Source of the DNA: Streptomyces cylindrosporus
Lineage (GTDB): Bacteria; Actinomycetota; Actinomycetes; Streptomycetales; Streptomycetaceae
Assembly: GCF_022698165.1 (NCBI RefSeq)
Contig: NZ_JALDAY010000001.1
Span: forward strand, 434,001-498,000
DNA length: 64,000 nucleotides
Direction of reading: 5' to 3'
The position numbers and the translations under genes were made by a program. Of this stretch, positions 42,743 through 51,413 are shown one piece after another (position 1 is the stretch's first letter; the number at the start of each line of letters is the position of its first letter). The notes below the pieces were generated by a model, which saw only the letters and a list, made by a program, of their open reading frames with translations, was not told the DNA's origin and did not search any database.

Positions 42743-45700
42743 TGCCGTTGTCCTCGCCCAGCAGCAGCCGCAACTCGGTGAGCGCCTCCTCGTGCAGCCG
42801 CCGCGACTCCTCCTCACGCCCCAACTCCCGCAGCGTGAGCGCCAGGTTGGCGGCCGCGGCCAGCGTCTCGGGGTGGTGCGGGCCGAGCGCCCGGCGCAGC
42901 GCGGCGACCGCCCGCTCCTCCAACTGGCCCGCCTGGTCGGGCCGGCCGAGGGAGACGAGCACGTTGGCGTAGTTCACCGTGGCGAACAGGGTGTGCGGAT
43001 GCTGCTCGCCGAGCACCTCCGTCATCCGCGGCAGCACCTTGCGGAACACGTCCTCCGCCTCGTCGAGTTCACCGCAGCCCCAGTGGAAGATGCCGAGGTT
43101 GTTCAGCGCGGTCTGGGTGTACGGGTGCGCCTCGCCCGGCACCTGCATGTACTCGGCGAGCACCTCCAGGGCGGTGTCCCGGGCGGCCTGCCGGTCGTCC
43201 GCGGCGAACAGGTCGGCGGCCAGGTTGAGGTCGCAGGCCAGCGCGTCCGGCGGCGGCTTCGGGTACTGGTCCCTCGGATACTGCTCCCGGTACTGCTTGC
43301 GGGTCGCCGTGGTCAGCCTGCGGGCGTCCTCGAACTGCCCGTTGCGGCGCAGCGACACGGCCAGCGACTTGGCGCAGCGCAGCGTGCCGGGGAACTTCTT
43401 GCGCATGATCCGCTTGTGGGCCTCGTACGCCTGGGAGAGCTGGGAGACCGACTCCGCGTACCGGCCGACCTCCCTCAGGTCGCGGCCGAGCCGTTCCATC
43501 GAGGCCAGGGTGTAGGGGTGCTCGGGGCCGAGGATCTGGGTGCGCCGGTCGAGGGTGTCCTGGTCGATCTCGCGGGCCTCGCTGTAGCGGCCGACCATGC
43601 GCAGGGCGAGCGCCAGGTTGTTGGCGGCGCTGAGGGTGCGCGGATGCGACTCGTGGAACATCTGGCTGAAGCCCTCGTGCGCCTCGCTGGCGAGGTCCAC
43701 CGCCTCCCGGTACTCGCCGAGCGCCGCGAGGTCCGCGGAGAGCTGGGACATGGTGACGTAGGTGTGCGGGTGCGCGGTGCTGAGCACCCTGCGCTGGCGC
43801 CGCAGCAGATCCCGGTCGACCTCGCTGGCCTCGACGTAACGCCCTTGGGAGCGCAGGACGTTGGCGAACTGGCTGCGCAGGTAGAGGTACTGCACGTCGT
43901 CCTCGCCGAGGATCGGCAGCCAGTGTGCGAGGAGGTCCTCGGCGCGGTTCTGGGCGCCGGGGAAGTCGCCGCGCTTCCACAGGTAGCGGACCCGGTCGAT
44001 GAGCAGCCGGCGGGTCTCCGGCTCGGTGCAGTTGCGGGCGTCGGAGGCGGTCAGGTGCGGCCAGATGACGTCGAAGCGCGGCCAGGACTTCGGGTCGTCG
44101 ATGGGTTCGTCGCCGTCGGGACGCAGCCCGGCGAGCACGGTGTGCACGAGGTGCCGGGTGCGCCGCTGCTCGGCCTCGGACAGCTGGGAGCGCATGACGG
44201 CCTGGACCAGCCGGTGCACCTGGATGCTGCCCTGGTCGACCTTGGCCAGCGCGAACCGGCCGATCTCCCGGATGATCATGCCGAGCAGCAGGCTCTCCTG
44301 CAGCGCCGGGTCCTCGGGTTTGAGGGCGTCGATCATCGCCCTGCTGTAGAGGAGGGTGTTGGAGATCGGCTCGGGGGCGAGGAAGGCGCACAGTTCGAGG
44401 AGGCGGGCCGCGGCGGGGGAACGTTCCCGCAGCCGGGCGATGGACACGTTCCAGGTCGCGGCGACCGTCATCGGGTAGTCGACGGGCTGGTTGAGGTCGA
44501 GGACGCTGGTGGTCTGCTCCTCCAGCTGCCGCAGGTACTCCTCGACCGGGGTGGCGGTCTCGGCCAGCCAGGCCGCCGCCTGCTCCACGGCCAGCGGCAG
44601 GTCGCCCAGGGCGTGCGCCACCTGGTCGGCCTCCTCGGGCGCCAGCCCCTTCGCGCGCCGGGTGAGGTGCTCGACGCTCTCCTCCCGCTGGAAGACGTCG
44701 ATGGGCTGGGCCGTCTTCTGCCGGGTCGCCCAGGCCTGGTTGCGGGAGGTGATCAGGACATGCCCGCCGCCGCGCTTGGGCAGGTGGGGCAGGAGGTCGT
44801 CGGGGTCGTCGGCGTTGTCGAAGACCAGCAGCCAGCGCGAGGTCGGCTCGCCGCGCGAGAGCCTGCGCACGGCCTCCTGGCCGGCCTGCACCATGTCCTC
44901 CTCGTCGTCGTCCGTGGCGCCGATCCGGACGGCCAGCTCGGCCAGCGAGGCGATCACGGTGTCGGTGTGCTCTGCCGAGGTCCACCACACCAGGTCGTAG
45001 TCGGCCTGGAAGCGGTGCACGTACTCCAGCGCGACCTGGGTCTTGCCCACCCCGCCGAGCCCGAACAGCGCCTGCGGCCGCACCTCGGCCGCGCTGCCGT
45101 CGCCGAGCTGGTCCCGGATCTGGTTGAGGATCAGGTTGCGGCCGGTGAAGGTCGTGTTGCGCAGCGGCACGTTCGAGGTCTTGGGCCGGTTGCCGGGGAA
45201 GCGCGGCGACTTGGGGCGGGCGTCCGGCGGCAGCGCGGACAGCTCCAGCGCGCGCAGCAGGGCGTTCACGCACTGCTCCTCGTCCAGCCGGTGCAGGTCC
45301 ACGGGGTTGTGGTCGAGATACGACTCCGGCAGCCGGACCTCCTCGACCCGCAGCGGCACCGTCGTACCGTGCCCGAGGCCCAGTCCGCTCTCGGTCAGGG
45401 TGCGCCAGACGGCGTCGGAGTACCGGGAGGTCAGGAAGGGGTTGGACAGCAGGATCGCGGTACGGGTGATGCCGTCGGGGCGCTCCGGCGGGCCGGTGGA
45501 GATGTCGTGCAGGGTGACCTGGCAGCCGGCGCGTTTGAGGAGCGACTCGATCCAGTCGGCCCAGATCCGGTTCTCCGCCGCGTGCACCACCACGACACTC
45601 GCCGCGCCGACCGTGGGCCGCCGCCTGAGGAACGCGTCGCGGCAGCGCAGCCGTTCGGGCTCCGGGATCGGCGGCAGGGAGGTGACCTCGCCGTCGGAGA

Positions 45701-46634
45701 TGACCGCGGTCAGCCGCTCGAAGGAGGACAGCAGCGAGTTGGCGATGCCGCTCTCGTCGCCGACCGTGGCGAGGGTCTCCTCGTACGCGTAGTACGGGCG
45801 GTACGGGATCTCCACGCTGCCCCAGTAGTTGGCGACCTCCTCCGGGTCCAGCTCCCGTCCGTCGGGCGCCTTGGGCAGCCCGTCGAACCTGGCCCGGGCC
45901 AGCGCCCGGCCCGCGTCGACCTTCTCCTTCTCGCCCTCGTCGATGCGCATCGGCACCGGCAACACCCGGATCGGGCGCCCCCGGTAGCCCTCCTCGACGT
46001 TGCGGGCCACCGCCGCGGCGCCGTCCAGCGCCTGGTCGCTGAGCGTGAAGCAGTCGACCAGCACGTCCGGCATCTGCATGGTGCAGATGGCCGCGTTGTC
46101 CGACAGCCCGGTGCGGCTGTCGATCAGGACGTAGTCGTACGTCTCCTTCATGTTCGACCGCAGCGCGTCCAGGAAGATGCCGCCGCCGAGGCGCTCGTAG
46201 AAGTTGTCCCAGTCGAAGGAGGACACCGTGCCCGAGTAGGCGGGGTTCTGCAGGCCCGCGGAGAGGAAGTCGAGGCAGCCGCCGTCGGGGAAGGACAGGT
46301 CGAAGCGGTCGGGCCGGATCGACACCGCGTGCGGCTGCACGCGCGCGTACTCGAAGTGCCAGTCGTCGGGGCGGCCGGGATCGTCCGTGGTGGCCTCGCC
46401 CGAGTACTCCTGGATGATGTTGATGACCCCGAAGGTGGCCGCGAGCGCGTTCGGCTCCAGGAACGGGTGGAAGAAGCGGTGCAGGCCGGGCGCCTCCAGG
46501 TCCCAGTCGACGGCCAGGACGCGCTTGCCGTTGGCGGCCAGGATCCACGCCGTGTTGGCCAGGGCCATGGTCCGCCCGGTGCCGCCCTTGTACGAGTAGA
46601 AGGTGATGATGCGTCCGTCCTGTGCGGCCGTCAT
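42681..46634 (-). CDS. fxsT: FxsT: FxSxx-COOH system protein with MinD-like NTPase, TIR-like, NB-ARC and TPR regions
   Basis: A 1317-residue NLR-like protein. Residues 1-300 form a MinD/ParA-like NTPase with a deviant Walker A, YKGGTGRT at 15-22, and VDWDLEAPG at 43-51. Residues about 344-465 look TIR-like (VVVVHAAENRIWADWIESLLKRAG in segments). Residues about 495-780 are an NB-ARC STAND ATPase: Walker A GLGGVGKT (525-532), Walker B LLVFDNAD (602-609), ITSRN. From about residue 900 to the end are TPR units such as GPEHPYTLASMERLGRDLREVGRY (in segments). ATG 46634 overlaps the fxsC stop (ATGA). It is the large signalling component of the Fxs peptide system; mechanism unknown. Confidence 0.88.
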   Translation of the reverse strand: MTAAQDGRIITFYSYKGGTGRTMALANTAWILAANGKRVLAVDWDLEAPGLHRFFHPFLEPNALAATFGVINIIQEYSGEATTDDPGRPDDWHFEYARVQPHAVSIRPDRFDLSFPDGGCLDFLSAGLQNPAYSGTVSSFDWDNFYERLGGGIFLDALRSNMKETYDYVLIDSRTGLSDNAAICTMQMPDVLVDCFTLSDQALDGAAAVARNVEEGYRGRPIRVLPVPMRIDEGEKEKVDAGRALARARFDGLPKAPDGRELDPEEVANYWGSVEIPYRPYYAYEETLATVGDESGIANSLLSSFERLTAVISDGEVTSLPPIPEPERLRCRDAFLRRRPTVGAASVVVVHAAENRIWADWIESLLKRAGCQVTLHDISTGPPERPDGITRTAILLSNPFLTSRYSDAVWRTLTESGLGLGHGTTVPLRVEEVRLPESYLDHNPVDLHRLDEEQCVNALLRALELSALPPDARPKSPRFPGNRPKTSNVPLRNTTFTGRNLILNQIRDQLGDGSAAEVRPQALFGLGGVGKTQVALEYVHRFQADYDLVWWTSAEHTDTVIASLAELAVRIGATDDDEEDMVQAGQEAVRRLSRGEPTSRWLLVFDNADDPDDLLPHLPKRGGGHVLITSRNQAWATRQKTAQPIDVFQREESVEHLTRRAKGLAPEEADQVAHALGDLPLAVEQAAAWLAETATPVEEYLRQLEEQTTSVLDLNQPVDYPMTVAATWNVSIARLRERSPAAARLLELCAFLAPEPISNTLLYSRAMIDALKPEDPALQESLLLGMIIREIGRFALAKVDQGSIQVHRLVQAVMRSQLSEAEQRRTRHLVHTVLAGLRPDGDEPIDDPKSWPRFDVIWPHLTASDARNCTEPETRRLLIDRVRYLWKRGDFPGAQNRAEDLLAHWLPILGEDDVQYLYLRSQFANVLRSQGRYVEASEVDRDLLRRQRRVLSTAHPHTYVTMSQLSADLAALGEYREAVDLASEAHEGFSQMFHESHPRTLSAANNLALALRMVGRYSEAREIDQDTLDRRTQILGPEHPYTLASMERLGRDLREVGRYAESVSQLSQAYEAHKRIMRKKFPGTLRCAKSLAVSLRRNGQFEDARRLTTATRKQYREQYPRDQYPKPPPDALACDLNLAADLFAADDRQAARDTALEVLAEYMQVPGEAHPYTQTALNNLGIFHWGCGELDEAEDVFRKVLPRMTEVLGEQHPHTLFATVNYANVLVSLGRPDQAGQLEERAVAALRRALGPHHPETLAAAANLALTLRELGREEESRRLHEEALTELRLLLGEDNGITRLARQDRRIYRDLEPLAV

Positions 46635-47968
46635 GCGTCTCCTCCGCGGTCGGTTCCGCCTTCCTGGTACGGCGGCTGGCTGGGGCCCACGAGACGGGGC
46701 CTGGGGACGGTCGGACCCGGCGGCGGATGGGCCGCGGCGTGCTTGAGGTACTTCCGGGTCGTGCTCGCCACGACGCCGGGGAGGACTTCGGTGAACGACT
46801 TCAGCGTGGGTACGCCGTTGACCGCGGACCGCGCGTCGGCGCGCCGCCCGCGGTCCAGCAGCAGCGGGAGGGTGCGCTCCAGCTCCTCGGTGAGCCGGCG
46901 CCCCTCGTCGCCGTGGCACTGGGCATCGGCCCGGTTCCAGGGGACGACGGCGCCCACCCAGGGGCGGGCACCGGAGTCGAACGCCTTGAGCCTGCGCCGC
47001 CGTTCCTCGTCGGTGAGCACCCAGCGGTCGACGAGCAGGATGCCCGGCCCGTTGGACCGCGGCTCCTGGCGCTCCTCGCCGGGCTCCTCGCCGGGCGGCG
47101 GCTCGTCGCCGGTGTCCTCGTCGTCGAGGGAGGCGACGGTGACGCGGTAGTCCAGCGAGCGGATCACGTCCCCGGCGATCGCGGCCAGCGCGCGCGGGGT
47201 CTCGTTGTGGTACGGGTTCCAGTCCCGGGCGTCCTCGCCGTACGGGCCGGGGTCCCGGTGCCCCGGGATGCTGTCCCGGGTCGGCGCGGCGACCGTGAGG
47301 CGGATCTGGCGTGGTCCTGCCCCGCGCGGCCGGAACGCGCTCGGCGTGCTCTCGTAGTCGCGTGGCCGGCCGGTCGGCAGCGCCGTCTCGTGGGCCACCC
47401 GCACGATCCGCTCGGCGAGCCGCAGCACGGTCTCCTCGTACTCGTCGCGCAGCCGGTTGAGCTTGATCAGCCCGTAGATCCCGTCGGTGGCGTAACGGTC
47501 GGGGAACGTCGACTCGTTGAGGTGGATGTGGCGCACCGAGTCGGGCAGCCGGGCGTAGTCGACGCGCGTCCACAGCGCGGGCACGATGGCGAGGGCCTCC
47601 GGCGCGCCGCCGTCCTTGGCCTGCCGGATCCGCTCGTTGAACGCGAACAGCTCCCGGCCGCACATCTCGCTGGTGAAGTACCGCGAGGAGAACAGCGGCA
47701 CGAACACCCGGCAGTTGGCCAGGTTCTCGCTCAGCTTCTGCGGCCAGCCGTCCCCGGGCCGCATCTCCCGGTCCATGAAGCCGGGATGGGAGCCGGCGGG
47801 CAGGTCGGTGATGGCCATGATGTGGGTGCACAGGTCCCGGAACAGCACGTGCACCCAGTGGTCGGGGTCGCCGCCGCCGGGGCCCCAGGGCGGTGTGTGG
47901 GCGTAACTGAGAAAGAAGTAGGGCTGGTCGTCGGACGTGCTGCCCCACTCCCGTTCAGGTATGTCCAC
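46631..47968 (-). CDS. fxsC: FxsC: TIR-like protein of the FxSxx-COOH system
   Basis: A 445-residue protein. The N-terminal 190 residues match a TIR-like fold: PYFFLSYAHTPP at about 16, FMDREMRPGDGWPQKLSENLANCRVFVPLFSSRYFTSEMCGREL in segments at about 64-105, the last being the typical TIR end of SxxYxxSxWCxxE type. A linker with Glu/Pro repeats (about 280-300) leads to a second domain with ILLVDRWVL (about 325). GTG 47968 follows AGGGGGGCGT. It lies between the acetyltransferase and fxsT and is coupled to fxsT. NAD hydrolysis has not been shown, and the catalytic Glu cannot be assigned with certainty. Confidence 0.83.
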   Translation of the reverse strand: MDIPEREWGSTSDDQPYFFLSYAHTPPWGPGGGDPDHWVHVLFRDLCTHIMAITDLPAGSHPGFMDREMRPGDGWPQKLSENLANCRVFVPLFSSRYFTSEMCGRELFAFNERIRQAKDGGAPEALAIVPALWTRVDYARLPDSVRHIHLNESTFPDRYATDGIYGLIKLNRLRDEYEETVLRLAERIVRVAHETALPTGRPRDYESTPSAFRPRGAGPRQIRLTVAAPTRDSIPGHRDPGPYGEDARDWNPYHNETPRALAAIAGDVIRSLDYRVTVASLDDEDTGDEPPPGEEPGEERQEPRSNGPGILLVDRWVLTDEERRRRLKAFDSGARPWVGAVVPWNRADAQCHGDEGRRLTEELERTLPLLLDRGRRADARSAVNGVPTLKSFTEVLPGVVASTTRKYLKHAAAHPPPGPTVPRPRLVGPSQPPYQEGGTDRGGDA

Positions 47969-48060
47969 ACGCCCCCCTGCCCGTAGACGAGCCCCGCCCC
48001 GAAGTCACCTGACCGGAACCAACAATGTGCCCGATCTCCACCCCGTCCCGTTCGTTTGTT

Positions 48061-48831
48061 TCACGCCATTCCAAGGCGATATCGGGCCATCTGGCCCACG
48101 GCGTCGTCGACGGCGGCACGCATACGGAAGAGAACGGCCGCCCGGCCTCCCCACTCCCGCTCCACCAGCAACCCCCGCGGCAGCCGCGCCCCGATCACCG
48201 CGAAGTCACCGTCATCCAGCGCCAGATCCTCGTACGACACCCAGCCGCCCGGCTCGTCGACCACGCACCGGTAGGTGCGCCGGGGCAGCGGCGGAGGCAG
48301 CCGGTACTCGGCGAGATGGAAGGCACTGCACACCTCGAACCCCACGCGTAGCAACAGGACTTGGGCGTCCTCGGCGTACAGCCGGGCGAGCGGCGAGAGC
48401 TCGCCGAGGTGGCAGTGCGGATGGTGATCAGCCGTCAACTCCTTGGCCAGCGGCCCGAGTCCGGCGAACGAGGTCTGCGGATGGGCGCTGCGCACGGCGC
48501 CGGGAGCGGTCCGTACGGCCTCGGCGAGCGCGCCCATCGTCGGGCAGGGTGTGAACTCCGGATCGAAGGGCGGCATCGCGGCCCGGAAGGCACGCACCTC
48601 CTGCTCGCTCATCCCTGCCGTGAGGGCCTTGTGCGCCCGCGAGGTGTCGGAGTTCTCCGGGGTGAACGCGGGCACCACCAGCGTCCCCTCGGGCCCGAGC
48701 ACATCCAGCAGGACGCCCAGGACGCGCCGCGGATGCGCGCCACTCCCGCCGAGGGAGGCGTGCACCATGAGGACACCGCCGGGCCGGACGCCCATCGCGC
48801 GCAGCAGCCTCCCGAGCTCGTCCTCAACCAC
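48061..48831 (-). CDS. AAC(3)-type N-acetyltransferase in the Fxs cluster
   Basis: A 256-residue protein of the aminoglycoside 3-N-acetyltransferase fold (antibiotic_NAT). Family features are GGVLMVHASLGGSG (about residue 18), GPEGTLVVPAFTPENSD (about 45), HPQTSFAGLGPLAKELTADH (about 115) and RVGFEVCSAFHLAEY (about 155). It uses acetyl-CoA and normally acts on an amino group of an aminoglycoside. Here it overlaps the fxsB stop by 8 bases (start GTG 48831), so it is coupled to the peptide maturase. Modification of the Fxs peptide or of another cluster product is at least as likely as drug resistance. Confidence 0.83.
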   Translation of the reverse strand: MVEDELGRLLRAMGVRPGGVLMVHASLGGSGAHPRRVLGVLLDVLGPEGTLVVPAFTPENSDTSRAHKALTAGMSEQEVRAFRAAMPPFDPEFTPCPTMGALAEAVRTAPGAVRSAHPQTSFAGLGPLAKELTADHHPHCHLGELSPLARLYAEDAQVLLLRVGFEVCSAFHLAEYRLPPPLPRRTYRCVVDEPGGWVSYEDLALDDGDFAVIGARLPRGLLVEREWGGRAAVLFRMRAAVDDAVGQMARYRLGMA

Positions 48832-50959
48832 GGCCCTGCGCCCACTCGTTCCACATCTGCGCCGCCAACACGGCGCCGGTCGCGGTGAGTTCGTGCTCCG
48901 GGCGCAGGGTGAGCGCGGTGAGGGCACGGGCGGCGGCCTCGTGGTCGCCGGCGCCGAGGAGTTCGCCGACGCGGTCCAGGAACAGCCCGGCCGCGCTGCC
49001 CGGCGCGTTCAGGTCGGCGGTCTGCCGCAGCGCCGTGAGCCGGGCGCGGCGCGCGAGCCCCGGCAGCGCGAGCACCAGCTCCTCGGGCTCCACGTCGACG
49101 GCCACCCCGAGCGCGCCCAGACCGTGGTCGGCACCCGGCCGCACCCCCGCGCCCGCCACCAGCGGGGTGATCGTGGTGACCGTGCCCGCGTACGGCCCGT
49201 CGCGCCAGGCGGGAAAGCGTTCCTCCAGCAGTTCGGCGGTGCGCAGCAGACGCTTGCGGAACAGGGCGAGGTCGGCGGGCTCCAACGGTGGGGTGGCCTC
49301 CGCCGGGAAGCACTCCCGGTACGGGTCCGCGTCGTCGACGAGCAGTTCGGGCCCGCCCTCGACGGCCACGGTCGCCAGCGGCCGCCACTCGGCGGGCCGG
49401 GCCGACGGCAGCGACACCCGCCCGGTGCCGTCCCACACCCGGAAGCCGTCGGCCCCGACCTCGACCTCGACCCGCCCCGGCTTCGACAGCGACAGCGTCC
49501 CCAGCGTCGGCAGGTACAGCCGCCGCCCCGGCTGCTCCCATGCCAGGCTCACCTCCGCTCCGGCGTGGACCGCCGCGGCCGCGGCCACCGAGAGGAACCG
49601 CGGGGTGTCGACGGGGCCGCGCAACGAGCTCAGCAGCGAGGTCCGCAGATACGGATGGGTGAGCAGCGCGTTCAGCCGGCTCTGCGCGGCCGGCTCGGCG
49701 TCCAGCCGCCCAAGGAGCCGCCACGCCAGGTCTGCCGCCGGATCCCCGGCCAGTTCCGCGTGCACCCGGGCGAGCAGCAGCCGGTCCAGCTCCACCTGGG
49801 CGAACCGCAACTGGACGGGACCGCACACCGCGGCCGACAGCGAGTGGTCGGTGACCCGCTCGGCGACGCCCTCGACCAGCGCACGCAGATCGCGACAGAA
49901 CACCGAGGGATTGTCGAAGCCCCGCTCGGGGCTGTACCGGTGCGCGTACAGACCACCGCCGCACGACTCCAGCACCGGACAGCTCCGGCAGGTCTCGCTC
50001 ACCCCCAGCACGCCCGACTGCCGGGCCCGTACGCCCGGATGCTCGGCGAACTCCGCGAAACCGTGGTCGCGGACGTGGTAACCGGTGGCCGGCGCCCCGG
50101 CGAAGGCCGTCTTCAGCGAGTCCGCCTGCTCGAAGCTGCCGTCGGTCTCGACGACCGCGAGATCGCTCGGCGCCAGCCCCATCGCCTCGGTCAGGCTGGG
50201 GCCGCCACGGAGCGTGCTGAGTACCGAGTCGAAGGTCCGCACCGGGACCCGCCGCCCCTGCCGCTCCCAGCGGTCGAAGACGGCCAGCAGCCAGTCGGCG
50301 TACGGCGTCGGCGAGGAGGAGGGCCCGGACGGCGGTGGGTGCTCCCAGGTGGAATGTGGCAGCAGATAGTCGATCCGGGGCGGATCGAGGGCCGTGAGGG
50401 CGTCGTGCACCGCGACCGGGTCATTGGCCACGTCCACCGTGCAGAGCAGGCCGCTCCACAGGTGGCGGTTCTCGGGTCTGCGCAGTAACCCGATCGCCCG
50501 CAGCACCCGCTCGTGACTGCTGCGGCCCCGACGGTCGAGGCGATGCCGGTCGTTCGCGGCCTGGTCGCCGTCCAGGGAGATGCTCACCTTGACGCCGAAT
50601 TCCCTGAAGACCTCCAGATGAGCCGCGTTCAGCGTCACGCCGTTGGTGTGAATGCGCAGGTCAAGGGTGGTGACCGGGGAAAGTGTCCGGGTCAGTTCGG
50701 CGCAGATGCGGCGCAGCTGCGCGGGGCCCACCAGAAGCGGCTCTCCGCCGTGCAGAATCACGGAAACGGAATCCAGGCCTCTGCTGTGCGCATAGTCGGC
50801 GAGCCGCCGGGCGACCAGTTCGACGGTTTCCTCCGAAATGCGCACGGGGCGCGCACGCCAGCTCTGGTCCGCGTGCTCGTACACATAGCAGTGGTCGCAG
50901 GCGAGATCGCATCTGCTGTGAATTTTGAGGACCACTTGCTGGATGGAGGAATCCGTCAC
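48824..50959 (-). CDS. fxsB: FxsB: radical SAM/SPASM peptide maturase of the FxSxx-COOH system, fused C-terminal domain
   Basis: A 711-residue enzyme. Cys17, Cys21 and Cys24 (CDLACDHC) bind the SAM-cleaving [4Fe-4S] cluster, followed by ILHGGEPLLV (about 68) and ISLDGDQ (about 127). A SPASM-type region has CRSCPVLESCGGG (324-336) and Cys355. Maturases of this group form three-residue cyclophanes between the aromatic ring and a nearby side-chain carbon of FxS motifs. Residues about 370-711 resemble the HEXXH-motif domain found with FxsB, but the position expected for HExxH reads LPGLARRARL (about 632-641). GTG 50959 is the start. Substrate is almost certainly FxsA, encoded just upstream. Confidence 0.9.
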   Translation of the reverse strand: MTDSSIQQVVLKIHSRCDLACDHCYVYEHADQSWRARPVRISEETVELVARRLADYAHSRGLDSVSVILHGGEPLLVGPAQLRRICAELTRTLSPVTTLDLRIHTNGVTLNAAHLEVFREFGVKVSISLDGDQAANDRHRLDRRGRSSHERVLRAIGLLRRPENRHLWSGLLCTVDVANDPVAVHDALTALDPPRIDYLLPHSTWEHPPPSGPSSSPTPYADWLLAVFDRWERQGRRVPVRTFDSVLSTLRGGPSLTEAMGLAPSDLAVVETDGSFEQADSLKTAFAGAPATGYHVRDHGFAEFAEHPGVRARQSGVLGVSETCRSCPVLESCGGGLYAHRYSPERGFDNPSVFCRDLRALVEGVAERVTDHSLSAAVCGPVQLRFAQVELDRLLLARVHAELAGDPAADLAWRLLGRLDAEPAAQSRLNALLTHPYLRTSLLSSLRGPVDTPRFLSVAAAAAVHAGAEVSLAWEQPGRRLYLPTLGTLSLSKPGRVEVEVGADGFRVWDGTGRVSLPSARPAEWRPLATVAVEGGPELLVDDADPYRECFPAEATPPLEPADLALFRKRLLRTAELLEERFPAWRDGPYAGTVTTITPLVAGAGVRPGADHGLGALGVAVDVEPEELVLALPGLARRARLTALRQTADLNAPGSAAGLFLDRVGELLGAGDHEAAARALTALTLRPEHELTATGAVLAAQMWNEWAQGRG

Positions 50960-50990
50960 TTACCACACTCTAGGGCCTCCGGCCAGGCCG

Positions 50991-51034
50991 ATGGGCCGTC
51001 AACTCCCTTGTCGATCAAGGGGTTGACGGCCCAT
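50991..51034 (-). terminator. Large stem-loop between fxsA and fxsB (partial terminator or processing site)
   Basis: The 20-base arm starting ATGGGCCGTCAAC (50991-51010) pairs with the 19-base arm 51016-51034 with only one bulge, around loop TCGAT. Read on the coding strand it begins 23 bases after the fxsA stop and ends 31 bases before the fxsB start. There is no U run. Such a structure would give more precursor than maturase mRNA. Confidence 0.7.
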
Positions 51035-51057
51035 CAGGGGTGGTGTGCGTGGATTTG

Positions 51058-51240
51058 TCAGATCGCGGAGTCGAAGGTGATCGGCCGGGTGGGGCGCTTC
51101 CCGGGAATGTCGGTCACGCGTGCGGTCGAACGCGTGGCGGCGATTCCGGACGGGTCGATGGCCCAGAGGGGCACATGCTGCCCGTGTGCCGACTGGGGGG
51201 TGACGCTACGACGTTTCATCGGCGTCACGGAGAGGTTCAC
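51058..51240 (-). CDS. fxsA: FxsA: FxSxx-COOH precursor peptide ending in FDSAI
   Basis: A 60-residue precursor whose last five residues are F-D-S-A-I, the defining FxSxx-COOH terminus. A leader with LWAIDPSGIAATRSTARV precedes the C-terminal RPTRPITFDSAI. FxsB should cross-link Phe and Ser of FDS into a cyclophane. The start is not certain: I use GTG 51240, with GGGG upstream at fair spacing; ATG 51219 would give 53 residues, and the frame is open to ATG 51339. It is the first gene of the Fxs operon and is divergent from a SLATT-type gene. Base composition of its upstream region is relatively AT-rich, as expected for a promoter. Confidence 0.88.
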   Translation of the reverse strand: MNLSVTPMKRRSVTPQSAHGQHVPLWAIDPSGIAATRSTARVTDIPGKRPTRPITFDSAI

Positions 51241-51413
51241 GGTCAGCTGCCCCACTTCTCGTTCGAGACTTTCTCCTGCGCGCGGAGCGTAACGGTTGCG
51301 CGGACGAATGTCACTTCGCACTTCGGGCTTTCCTGTCACTGTCGAGACGCCACTATCGACTCGAACTATTGACTTCTTTTCGAATATCGTCCGCTACCTG
51401 GGTGAGGTGTGCA

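Noticed and set aside
42792..47150. Very long plus-strand open frame (about 1450 codons) opposite fxsT and fxsC
   Set aside because: It is rich in Arg, Gly, Val and His with no recognisable domain, and mirrors the minus-strand genes. This is the usual antisense shadow caused by GC-rich third positions.
51058..51339. A 93-residue form of FxsA starting at ATG 51339
   Set aside because: The extra N-terminal part (SDIRPRNRYAPRAGESLE) looks unlike the rest and has no ribosome site. A start at 51240 or 51219 gives the size usual for FxSxx-COOH precursors. It is not fully excluded.
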